This document shows positions 34,383 to 43,572 of a stretch of DNA of 64,000 nt, piece after piece. This DNA is from Brassica napus. Lineage: Eukaryota; Streptophyta; Magnoliopsida; Brassicales; Brassicaceae. The notes under the pieces were generated by a model. It worked only from the letters and a program-made list of their open reading frames with translations, was not told where the DNA came from and ran no database searches. Each line of letters begins with the position of its first letter. Position 1 is the first letter of the stretch. A program made the position numbers and the translations under genes. Where the stretch lies: NCBI RefSeq assembly GCF_020379485.1, contig NW_026015630.1:62001-126000 (forward strand), in the 5' to 3' direction.

Positions 34383-35334
34383 TGTTGAACTGAAGAGAAG
34401 ATGGAGCTTGTACAATGATAGGGCAAGCTCTAGAAGATGTCTAGAAGAGTTCAATCAAGCTTCAAAAGTGTTCTGAAGAAGTTATCTTGTGAAGATAAGT
34501 CTAGGAAAGACTTAGACTGATCATGTGAGGGCTTTGGAGGAGTTAGAGAGAAGATGGAAGTGTGATGCAAAGATAGGGCCAAGTCCAGGAGGGACTTAGA
34601 AGAGTATTTGGGCGAGTGTGCAAACTTAGGGACTGGCTGTACGGATTTGGTACGGACGTTGTACGGACCGTACGGATCCGTACGGACCGAGACATCCCGA
34701 AAGTTCACCAGTCAACCATTTGAGCACATTTGGAGTTGGTGCAAAAATAGGGCACTGGTGAAACTCTTAAGAGAAGAAGAAAAAGGAGAGGCTGGCGAGT
34801 GACAGGCTGGAAAGGAGAGTCTCTTGCTGTAAAGTAAAAGCAAAAGGAGACCATGTATCTAGCAAAAGAAGTGGGCAGATTCATGGGAGCCTTTAGCTAG
34901 CCAATAAGGAGCCAGCCTTCCCTTGACCAGATTCAAATGGACCAATTATCCATCAGGAACAGCACAGCCACGACCAAGACCATCTGTCCATCTCATCCAT
35001 TCATTTAAATTCAAGTTATAACAGCCCTTAGATTTAGGTTTATGATTGCAAGTTGTAAAGAGCATATATAAGCTCATAAGTGATGTTTTGTAACTCTTAA
35101 GTGAGTAAGGGGGTTTCCCTTCTCCTTCTCTAATCTGAAACACTTTCTCTTAGTCTCTCTAGTCTCTCATCCTGAATCTCTATACACGTTCTCAGTCTTG
35201 TTACTAATCTCTTAAACACTTAGACACACAAACACTCATTAAACTTCCTTTCTCTAAAATCGCTTCCAAGCTCTCTCTCTTTACCCATTTGGGTTTCATA
35301 CACACATACAACCTGAGTACTCTTAAATCTCATA
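34383..35334 (+). repeat. 3' LTR of LARD-B
   Basis: 952 bp, followed by the GAAGC target duplication. It carries one more GTACGG unit than the 5' LTR. TATA box near 35064-35073. Confidence 0.93.
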
Positions 35335-36882
35335 GAAGCTGTCATATTTCCAAACTGGGAAACTGGAATCACCTGATTAGAAAGTGGGATAACCTCTTTA
35401 TCCCAACTCCTATGAGATTAATTCAACTTCCTGGTGATTCTCCAACACTTTATGTATCCAAATCAAACTTCTTACAGAGTGATTCATCCTGGTTTGATTG
35501 GAACGACGAAGAAGCTGTCCTATTCCCAAACTGGGAAACTGGAATCACCTGATTAGAAAGTGGGATAACTTCTTCATCCTAACTCCTATGAGATTAATTC
35601 AACTTCCCGGTGATTCTCCACCACTTTATGTTTCCAAATCAAGCTTCTTAGAAAGTGATTCATCCTGGTTTGATTGGAACGACGAAGAAGCTGTCCTATT
35701 CCCAAACTGGGAAACTGGAATCACAGGATTAGAAAGTGGGATAACTTCTTCATCCCAAATCCTATGAGATTAATTCAACTTCCTGGTGATTCTCCACCAC
35801 TTTATGTATCCAAATCAAGCTTCTTACAAAGTGATTCATCCTGGTTTGATTGGAATGACGAAGAAGCTGTCCTATTCCCAAACTGGGAAACTGGAATCAC
35901 AGGATTAGAAAGTGGGATAACTTCTTCATCCCAAATCCTATGAGATTAATTCAACTTCCTGGTGTTTCTCCACCATTTTATGTATCCAAATCAAGCTCCT
36001 TACAAAGTGATTCATCCTGGTTTGATTAGAACGCCGAAGAAGCTGTCCTATTCCCAAACTGGGAAACTGGAATCACCTGATTAGAAAGTTGGATAACTTC
36101 TTCATCCCAACTCCTATGAGATTTATTCAACTTCCTGGTGATTCTACAACACTTTATGTATCCAAATCAAGCAGTTTACAGAGTGATTCATCCTGGTTTG
36201 ATTGGAATGACGAAGAAGCTGTCCTATTCCCAAACTGGGAAACTGGAATCACCTGATTGGAAAGTGGGATAACTTCTTCATCCCAATCCTATGAGATTAA
36301 TTCAACTTCCTGGTGATTCTCCACCACTTTATGTATCCAAATCAAGCTTCTTACAAAGTGATTCATCCTGGTGTTATTGGAACGACGAAGAAGCTGTCCT
36401 ATTCCCAAACTGGGAAACTGGAATCACCTGATTAGAAAGTGGGATAACTTCTTCATCCCAACTCCTATGAGATTAATTCAACTTCCTGGTCATTCTCCAC
36501 CACTTTATGTATCCAAATCAAGCTTCTTACAAAGTGATTCATCCTGGTTTGATTGGAATGACAAAGAAGCTGTCCTATTCCCAAACTGGAAAACTGGAAT
36601 CACCTGATTAGAAAGTGGGATAACTAATTCATCCCAACTCCTATGAGATTAATTCAACTTCCTGGTGATTCTCCAACACTTTATGTATCCAAATCATGCT
36701 TCTTACAAAGTGATTCATCCTGGTTTGATTTGAACGACGAAGAAGCTGTCCTATTCCCAAACTGGGAAACTGGAATCACCTGATTAGAAAGTGGGATAAC
36801 TCATTCATCCCAACTCCTATGAGATTAATTCAACTTCCTGGTGATTCTCCAACACTTTATGTATCCAAATAAAGCTTCTTAC
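35335..36882 (+). repeat. Diverged CentBr-like satellite between LARD-B and Gypsy 1
   Basis: About nine monomers of the diverged type, continuous in phase with the satellite left of LARD-B. It ends at the Gypsy 1 target duplication CTTAC (36878-36882). Confidence 0.92.
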
Positions 36883-37708
36883 TGATATGATCATGGACCA
36901 ACTAGCTAATGAAGATGATGAGGATCTAGATAAGCCGGCTAATGAAGATGTTCTAGTCTTATCTAAAGGACCTCTAACTCGATCAAGATCAAGGAAGCTC
37001 ACGCAAGCTATTGGAGGATTGGTTAAGATGTCATGGAAGCAAGAGGAATGTCTTGGTAGAAGCTTGATCAACCAAGACACACTTATCACCATTCAAGCTA
37101 CTTCACCATCAAGATAATCATCAACTAAGCAAGCAATCTATGTGTGCTCTTTTTCCCTATCTTTGGTTTTGTCCCATTGGGTTTTCCAAAGATAGGTTTT
37201 TAACGAGGCCATAGATTTGCTTCTCAAATCTCTTAGTTGATGAACTCGATCCAACCTTATCCCGGATCAACCTTATGTTATATTATGTCTTTCATTTCAT
37301 GCTTTTGTTTTCAAACTTGTCATTTGTTTCTATTTCCAAGAGAACCGTGTGCCTTTACTCTCTTGATTGTTTTCGAGAAGCTTGGAGTATGTTCCAACTT
37401 CTCTTATATAAGTGTACTTTGAAACCCTTATCAATGACAATTATCTTTTATCATAAACCTTTCCTTTGTTCTCTCTACTGCTTGTTCGCGAGTTGTTGAG
37501 TGTTCTTGTTGGTGTGTAATATCCAACAGCCCAAGAGTGTCAATCTCGGTGTGTCATATCCGATCTAGTCACTTAGGAGTATCAAGAAGCCTTTCCGCAG
37601 CCTCTTGTGTCACCATTCGATCCACAACCTTGTAGAGCTTGAGTCTTGGATTCGTTCTAGTAAGGATTTATCCCATACTATCCAGAGAAGCAATCTAGGG
37701 ACGTATTA
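36883..37708 (+). repeat. 5' LTR of Gypsy 1
   Basis: Starts TGATATGATCATGG and ends ACGTATTA. Because the LTR starts inside the pol frame, this copy also carries the open tail of the integrase (36887-37117), upstream of the TATA box TATATAAG at 37405-37412 and therefore probably untranslated. The conserved hairpin is at 37156-37196. Confidence 0.92.
37156..37196 (+). other. Conserved 3'-UTR hairpin, Gypsy 1 5' LTR copy
   Basis: A perfect 11-bp stem, CCTATCTTTGG with CCAAAGATAGG, encloses TTTTGTCCCATTGGGTTTT, in which CCCA and TGGG can also pair. It is preceded by CTCTTTTTCC and followed by TTTTTAACGAGG. The copy in the 3' LTR (43024-43063) lies 38 nt after the pol stop. Confidence 0.85.
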
Positions 37709-37710
37709 TG

Positions 37711-37722
37711 TGGTATCAGAGC
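37711..37722 (+). other. Primer binding site of Gypsy 1
   Basis: TGGTATCAGAGC two bases after the LTR end; complementary to initiator tRNA-Met. Confidence 0.92.
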
Positions 37723-38254
37723 ATCTCTGGTTAGGGAAGTACTCGTTTCTCTCTTGTTTCGATTTAATCTGTTCATCTTCTTGATCAGTTTTAGATCGAT
37801 CCGTTTTGTTTCAACTGATCTGTTCTTTGATTCACAATATCCATTGATTGATCTGTAATCCGTGGTTGTTTGATTGTGTGATCTAATCGTTTTGTGTCGA
37901 TCTCATTGTTAAAAGCTTTGAATTGATAGATCTAGGTTTCGCGCTTTTAGATCCGATTGTTATCGATTCATATTCACGTTCTGATCTTTTGTTTAAATCT
38001 AATTGATCGAGTGAACTGTTTTAAATCACCTATTACAACTAGATCTACTTGTGTGTCGTCGAAATCTGATCAAAGAACCTACCCTAATCTCGTTTCTATT
38101 GTGATTGTCGATTTGAATCCTCTTTGCTTGTCAATCAAGTTTCCTTTACCGCCTGTTTATTTTCGGTTTAAAATCTCTTTGATCATCTACTAATTACGAT
38201 CAGTTTACTGGATTTTTTTTACTGGCTGAGTGTTGTTATTGATTCTAGGTACCA
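37723..38254 (+). other. Untranslated leader of Gypsy 1
   Basis: 530 bp between the primer site and the gag ATG, T-rich with many GATC and GATCTG repeats. No coding signal seen. It probably holds packaging and splicing signals, by analogy with other LTR elements. Confidence 0.6.
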
Positions 38255-39460
38255 ATGGGAAAATAATCAGAAGAAGAAGCCGAGCTAGTAAGGAAGAACA
38301 AGATGTTGAGGGAGCAAATGACCGAGCAAATGAATCAAACTATGATCTCTACAATGGCTGATATGCTCAAGGCTAGCATGAAGGAACTCCGTGAGGAGAT
38401 GAGACAAGAGTTGAGGCAAGCTACTGGACAGGGACATAGCAATGAATCTAGAAGGAACCGGCCTACTCCAATACGGCAAGAGCATGCGGGTTCACAAGAG
38501 ACCGACAACTATTATTCGCGCCATAGAACTGAGCACAACCAAACTGAGCGCAGTAGTTCTTCTTCTGAAGTGAGCAGAGGAAGATCGAGGCGTGAACATG
38601 ATGGAAGATGGTCACGCAAAGACAAGCTTTCTGGACTTAAGCTTAAGATTCCACCCTTCCATGGCAAGGTTGATCCGGATGCCTATTTGGAATGGGAAAA
38701 GAAGATCGAGCTTGTTTTCAATTGCCAACACTACTCCAATGCCCAAAGGATCAAGATTGCAGCAACTGAATTTTATGATTATGCATTGAGTTGGTGGGAT
38801 CAGCTTGTAACTACTAGACGGCTTAACCAAGAGAATCCGGTTGAATCATGGCACGAGATGTAGTCACTCATGCGCAAACGGTTTGTTCCCAGCCATTATC
38901 ACCGCGATCTACATCAAAAGCTGCGAAGACTTACCCAAGGAACACAAACTGTTGAAGAATACTATCAAGAGATGGAGTTGCTGATGTTAAGAGCTAGTAT
39001 CTTGGAGGATAGAGAAGCTACTATGGCAAGGTTTCTTGGAGGGCTTAACCGTGAGATACAAGACAATGTGGAGATGCAACACTATGTGGAAATAGAAGAG
39101 ATGTTGCACAAAGCTATTTTAGTGGAGCAGCAGTTCAAGAGGAAGAGTAACTCACGCAGCTATGGATCTTCTAAGTTCCACCACTCTAAGGAGGAGAAAA
39201 CATCCTATCTGAAGGATAGCAAGCCTCAGCAGAAAGAAGAGACTAAGCCGAGCAGCACATACAGCAAAGACAAAGGCAAAGTTGAAATTACTAGTTCAAG
39301 AACTAGAGATGTTAAGTGTTTCAAATGTCAAGGGCGTGGTCATTATGCTAATGAGTGCACCAACAAAAAGATTATGATTCTTCTTGAGAATGGAGAGTAT
39401 GAATCAGAGGAAGAGAAGTTTGGGTCTGATCATGAGGAGTCTGAAGAAGAAGTGAAGTAG
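38255..39460 (+). pseudogene. Gypsy 1 gag with two premature stops
   Basis: Gag forms the particle and packages RNA. The presumed ATG at 38255 is followed by TAA as the fourth codon (38264-38266), and the frame is then open from 38303. A second in-frame stop, TAG at 38861-38863, splits the retrotransposon-gag domain (upstream LSWWDQLVTTRRLN, downstream RKRFVPSHYHRDLHQKLRRL with TVEEYYQEMELL). The CCHC knuckle CFKCQGRGHYANEC is at about 39320-39360, followed by an acidic tail. A frameshift near 39455-39465 then disconnects it from the protease. Each lesion is a single-base change by comparison with the surrounding reading frame. Confidence 0.88.
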
Positions 39461-39465
39461 AACCC

Positions 39466-40086
39466 GTGAAAGGAAGGTTGTTGGTGACAAGAAGGCTCTT
39501 GAACTTGCAAGCTAAGAATGGAGAGCTTGAGCAGCGAGAGAATCTATTTTACACAAGGTGTATGGTTCAGGGAAAGGTGTGCAGTCTCATTATTGATGGA
39601 GGAAGTTGTGTCAATGTAGCTAGTGAGACAATGGTGAAGAAATTGGGCTTGAAAATTCAGAAACACCCAAGACCATACAGATTGCAGTGGCTTAATGAGG
39701 AGGGCGAGATGAGAGTTTCTACTCAAGTACTGGTTCCTATAGCCATTGGTAGATATGAAGATGAAGTCTTGTGTGATGTGTTGCCAATGGAAGCCAGTCA
39801 TATACTCCTTGGAAGACCCTGGCAGTATGATAGACGTGTGAATCATGATGGCTTCACCAACAAACACTCATTTGAATTCAATGGAAAAAAGACTGTGCTG
39901 GTACCTTTATCTCCTAAAGAGGTTCATGAAGATCAACTCCAGCTTCAGAAAAAGAAAGAGAAAGAGATTGATCTCAAACCTGATCATAACCAGCATCACA
40001 GCCTCTATGCCAAACAGGAGATATCAAAAGAATTCTTTACTCACAAAATTTTATTATCTTGCTTATGTTTAAAGAGACACTACTAA
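39466..40086 (+). pseudogene. Gypsy 1 aspartic protease segment, frameshifted on both sides
   Basis: An open stretch of 206 residues contains the retropepsin active site in its DGGS form (LIIDGGSCVNVAS) and the later ILLGRPWQYDRRV motif typical of plant gypsy protease. It is out of frame with gag upstream and with RT downstream (shift near 40050-40080). The protease would cleave Gag-Pol, but here it cannot be made as part of a continuous polyprotein. Confidence 0.88.
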
Positions 40087-42986
40087 CAGTTACTGATCAC
40101 ACACCGGATCATCCGAGTGAACTAGTCTCTCTTTTACAGGAATATGCAGATGTGTTTCCAGAAGATAACCCTATTGGATTGCCTCCACTACGTGGGATTG
40201 AGCATCAAATTGATTTTGTACCTGGTTCTACCCTACCCAACCGTCCAGCATACAGGACCAATCCCGTTGAGACTAAAGAATTGCAAAGACAAGTAGAGGA
40301 GCTTATGGAGAAGTGTCATATCCGAGAGAGCTTGAGTCCTTGTGCAGTTTCAGTGCTCCTTGTGCCAAAGAAAGATGGGAGCTGGCGCATGTGTGTTGAT
40401 TGTAGAGCAATCAACAACATAACAGTGAAGTATCGCCACCCTATTCCTAGATTAGATGATATGCTTGATGAGTTACATGGTTCTTGCATATTTTCTAAGA
40501 TAGACTTGAAAAGTGGATATCATCAGATTAGGATGAAAGAAGGAGATGAGTGGAAAACTGCTTTTAAAACTAAACATGGCTTGTATGAATGGTTAGTTAT
40601 GCCATTTGGATTAACCAATGCGCCTAGTACATTCATGAGACTGATGAATCATATTCTTAGGTCTTTCATAGGCATCTTTGTTGTTGTGTACTTTGATGAT
40701 ATATTAGTTTACAGCAAATGCTTAGAAGATCATATAGAACATCTTAGGGCTGTTTTGGATGTTTTGAGAAAAGAAAAACTTTATGCCAATCTAAAGAAGT
40801 GCACTTTTTGCACAGATAACTTGGTCTTTCTAGGTTTTGTTGTAAGCGCAGATGGTGTAAAGGTGGATCAGGAAAAGATCAAAGCAATACAAGAGTGGCC
40901 GAGTCCAACTACAGTGGGAGAAGTAAGGAGTTTTCATGGACTGGCAGGTTTCTATAGGCGCTTTGTGAAGGATTTCAGCACTCTAGCAGCTCCCCTGACT
41001 GAGATAATCAAGAAGGATGTAGGATTCAAGTGGGGAGAAGTTCAAGAAGCCGCATTCCAACTCCTTAAAGAGAAGCTTACTCAATCTCCTCTTCTCATAC
41101 TTCCTGATTTTTCTAAAACATTTGAAATAGAATGTGATGCCTCAGGAATTGGAATTGGTGCTGTGTTGATGCAGGATAAAAGACCTATTGCTTATTTCAG
41201 TGAGAAACTCAGTGGAGCTACTCTCAACTATGCCACTTATGACAAAGAACTTTACGCCTTGGTGAGAGCTCTACAGACTTGGCAGCATTATCTCTGGCCA
41301 AAGGAGTTTGTCATTCACACAGACCATGAATCTCTCAAGTATCTCAAAGGACAAAGTAAGCTCAGCAAGAGACATGCTAGATGGGTAGAATTCATTGAAA
41401 CCTTCCCTTATGTGATCAAATACAAACAAGGTAAGGAAAATATAGTTGCTGATGCACTATCCAGAAGGTATGTCCTCTTGAATACTCTTGATGCTAAGTT
41501 GCTAGGCTTTGAGCAGATTAAAGAAATGTATGAATCTGATCCTGACTTTCAAGAAGCTTATAATTCATGTGCTAAGTATGCTTCTGGACATTATTTTAGG
41601 CATGATGGATTCTTATTCTATGACAATCGTTTATGTGTGCCTAATTGCTCTTTGAGAGATCTATTTGTCAGGAAATCCCATGGAGGAAGCTTGATGGGTC
41701 ACTTTGGTATAGCAAAAACCCTTAAACTTCTGCAGGATCACTTCTATTGGCCGCATATGAAAAGAGATGTGGAGAGAATCTGTGGAAGGTGCACAACTTG
41801 CAAGCTTGCAAAGTCTAAGGTTCAACCCCACGGTTTGTATACTCCTTTGCCTATTCCTACTCATCCTTGGAATGACATATCTATGGATTTTGTTATGGGA
41901 TTGCCTAGAACTAGGACTGGAAAGGATTCTATCTTTGTGGTTGTTGATAGATTCTCTAAAATGGCACATTTTATAGCTTGCAATAAAACTGATGATGCAT
42001 TACATGTAGCTAATTTGTTCTTTAGAGAAGTTGTACGTTTGCATGGAATGCCTAGGACTATAGTTTCAGATAGAGACACTAAATTCCTTAGCTACTTTTG
42101 GAAAACATTGTGGTCTAAACTAGGAACTAAGCTATTGTTTTCTACTACTTGTCATCCACAAACTGATGGGCAAACTGAAGTAGTTAATAGAACCCTAGGG
42201 ACTCTCCTGCGTGCATTCATCAAAAAGAACTTGAAATCATGGGAAGATTACTTGCCTCATTGTGAATTTGCATACAATCATGCTATGCATTCTGCTTCTA
42301 AGTTTTCTCCTTTTGAAATTGTTTATGGGTTCAATCCCATCTCACCTTTGGATCTAATACCTTTTCCTGAGTGTGAAAGAGTTAGTATGGATGGGAAAAA
42401 GAAAGCTGAGATGGTTCAGCAGATTCATGAGCAAGCTAAGCGCAATCTTGAAGAGAAAACTAAGCAATACGCCAAACAAGCTAACAAGGGAAGGCGTGAG
42501 ATGATCTTTGAAGTTGGAGATCAAGTATGGGTTCACTTGAGGAAAGAGAGGTTTCCAAAAGAGAGGAAGTCTAAGTTAATGCCGAGGATTGATGGCCCTT
42601 TTGAAGTCACCAAGAGGATCAATGACAATGCCTACAAACTTGATCTGCAAGGTAAGTACGATATAAGTGATAGCTTCAATGTTACTGACTTGATCCCTTT
42701 TGTTGCAGATGAGCCAGATTTGAGGACAAATCCTTTTCAAGAGGGAGGGGATGATGTGATCATGGACCAACTAGCTAATGAAGATGATGAGGATCTAGAT
42801 AAGCCGGCTGATGAAGATGTTCTAGTCTTATCTAAAGGACCTATAACTCGATCAAGATCAAGGAAGCTCACGCAAGCTATTGGAGGATTGGTTAAGATGT
42901 CATGGAAGCAAGAGGAATGTCTTGGTAGAAGCTTGATCAACCAAGACACACTTATCACCATTCAAGCTACTTCACCATCAAGCTGA
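40059..42986 (+). CDS. Gypsy 1 reverse transcriptase-RNase H-integrase
   Basis: A 975-codon open frame with all catalytic residues visible. [17 protein letters not shown] near 145-159 and YFDD at 211-214. RNase H: D360, E397, D422, D465. Integrase: zinc finger H541/H548/C578/C581, then D610, D671 and E707 with exact D35E spacing. A GPFEVTK...YKLDL (GPY/F) module follows near residue 850. The last about 78 codons lie beyond the polypurine tract, inside the 3' LTR, and encode an acidic stretch and [13 protein letters not shown], where CRM elements carry their CR motif. There is no classical chromodomain. RT copies the RNA and integrase inserts it, probably preferring centromeric chromatin if CRM-like. 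The first codons belong to the protease linker; the true upstream part is frameshifted. Confidence 0.95.
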   Translation: MLMFKETLLTVTDHTPDHPSELVSLLQEYADVFPEDNPIGLPPLRGIEHQIDFVPGSTLPNRPAYRTNPVETKELQRQVEELMEKCHIRESLSPCAVSVLLVPKKDGSWRMCVDCRAINNITVKYRHPIPRLDDMLDELHGSCIFSKIDLKSGYHQIRMKEGDEWKTAFKTKHGLYEWLVMPFGLTNAPSTFMRLMNHILRSFIGIFVVVYFDDILVYSKCLEDHIEHLRAVLDVLRKEKLYANLKKCTFCTDNLVFLGFVVSADGVKVDQEKIKAIQEWPSPTTVGEVRSFHGLAGFYRRFVKDFSTLAAPLTEIIKKDVGFKWGEVQEAAFQLLKEKLTQSPLLILPDFSKTFEIECDASGIGIGAVLMQDKRPIAYFSEKLSGATLNYATYDKELYALVRALQTWQHYLWPKEFVIHTDHESLKYLKGQSKLSKRHARWVEFIETFPYVIKYKQGKENIVADALSRRYVLLNTLDAKLLGFEQIKEMYESDPDFQEAYNSCAKYASGHYFRHDGFLFYDNRLCVPNCSLRDLFVRKSHGGSLMGHFGIAKTLKLLQDHFYWPHMKRDVERICGRCTTCKLAKSKVQPHGLYTPLPIPTHPWNDISMDFVMGLPRTRTGKDSIFVVVDRFSKMAHFIACNKTDDALHVANLFFREVVRLHGMPRTIVSDRDTKFLSYFWKTLWSKLGTKLLFSTTCHPQTDGQTEVVNRTLGTLLRAFIKKNLKSWEDYLPHCEFAYNHAMHSASKFSPFEIVYGFNPISPLDLIPFPECERVSMDGKKKAEMVQQIHEQAKRNLEEKTKQYAKQANKGRREMIFEVGDQVWVHLRKERFPKERKSKLMPRIDGPFEVTKRINDNAYKLDLQGKYDISDSFNVTDLIPFVADEPDLRTNPFQEGGDDVIMDQLANEDDEDLDKPADEDVLVLSKGPITRSRSRKLTQAIGGLVKMSWKQEECLGRSLINQDTLITIQATSPSS
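42739..42751 (+). other. Polypurine tract of Gypsy 1, within the coding frame
   Basis: AAGAGGGAGGGGA directly before the 3' LTR start TGATGTGATC. It is translated as part of pol (QEGGDD), an unusual position shared with Gypsy 2. Confidence 0.88.
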
Positions 42987-43572
42987 TCATCAACTAAGCA
43001 AGCAATCTATGTGTGCTCTTTTCCCTATCTTTGGTTTTGTCCCAATGGGTTTCCAAAGATAGGTTTTTAACGAGGCCATAGATTTGCTTCTCAAATCTCT
43101 TAGTTGATGATCTCGATCCAACCTTATCCCGGATCAACCTTATGTTATATTATGTCTTTCATTTCATGCTTTTGTTTTCAAACTTGTCATTTGTTTCTAT
43201 TTCCAAGAGAACCGTGTGCCTTTACTCTCTTGATTGTTTTCGAGAAGCTTGGAGTCTGTTCCAACTTCTCTTATATAAGTGTACTTTGAAACCCTTATCA
43301 GACAATTATCTTTTATCATAAACCTTTCCTTTGTTCTCTCTACTGCTTGTCGCGAGTTGTTGAGTGTTCTTGTTGGTGTGTAATATCCAACAGCCCAAGA
43401 GTGTCTATCTCGGTGTGTCATATCCGATCTAGTCACTTAGGAGTATCAAGAAGCCTTTCCGCAGCCTCTTGTGTCACCATTCGATCCACAACCTTGTAGA
43501 GCTTGAGTCTTGGATTCGTTCTAGTAAGGATTTATCCCATACTATCCAGAGAAGCAATCTAGGGACGTATTA
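42752..43572 (+). repeat. 3' LTR of Gypsy 1
   Basis: 821 bp. Contains the last part of pol to the stop at 42986, then the conserved hairpin (43024-43063) and the TATA-containing promoter region. Followed by target duplication CTTAC. Confidence 0.92.

Larger units (their letters stand above)
29345..35334 (+). mobile_element. LARD-B: non-autonomous LTR element, 5.99 kb
   Basis: LTRs of 942 bp (29345-30286) and 952 bp (34383-35334) run TGTTGAACTG...CTCATA. The target duplication GAAGC is at 29340-29344 and 35335-35339. Primer binding site 30287-30298; polypurine tract 34368-34382. The 4.1 kb interior has no recognisable gag or pol. LTR copies are nearly identical apart from an about 11-bp gain in a GTACGG cluster and a few substitutions, so the insertion looks young. 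It is related to LARD-N in LTR ends, internal start, hairpin and internal blocks. Confidence 0.93.
36883..43572 (+). mobile_element. Gypsy 1: CRM-like Ty3/gypsy centromeric retrotransposon
   Basis: LTRs of 826 bp (36883-37708) and 821 bp (42752-43572), TGAT...ATTA, with target duplication CTTAC at 36878-36882 and 43573-43577. Order: PBS, gag, protease, RT, RNase H, integrase. The integrase frame crosses the polypurine tract and ends inside the 3' LTR, with no canonical chromodomain. This is the layout described for CRM-clade elements, which include the Brassica CRB family, so CRM membership is likely but not proven. The LTRs differ at about 10-14 sites by eye. Gag and protease regions carry two stops and two frameshifts, so this copy is not autonomous. 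Gypsy 2 at 61290 belongs to the same family. Confidence 0.9.

Noticed and set aside
36887..37117. Separate small gene starting [17 protein letters not shown]
   Set aside because: It is the LTR copy of the Gypsy 1 integrase tail, upstream of the LTR TATA box.
42590..42986. Chromodomain at the integrase C-terminus
   Set aside because: The region after the GPY/F module lacks the aromatic pattern of a classical chromodomain; described only as a CRM-type tail.
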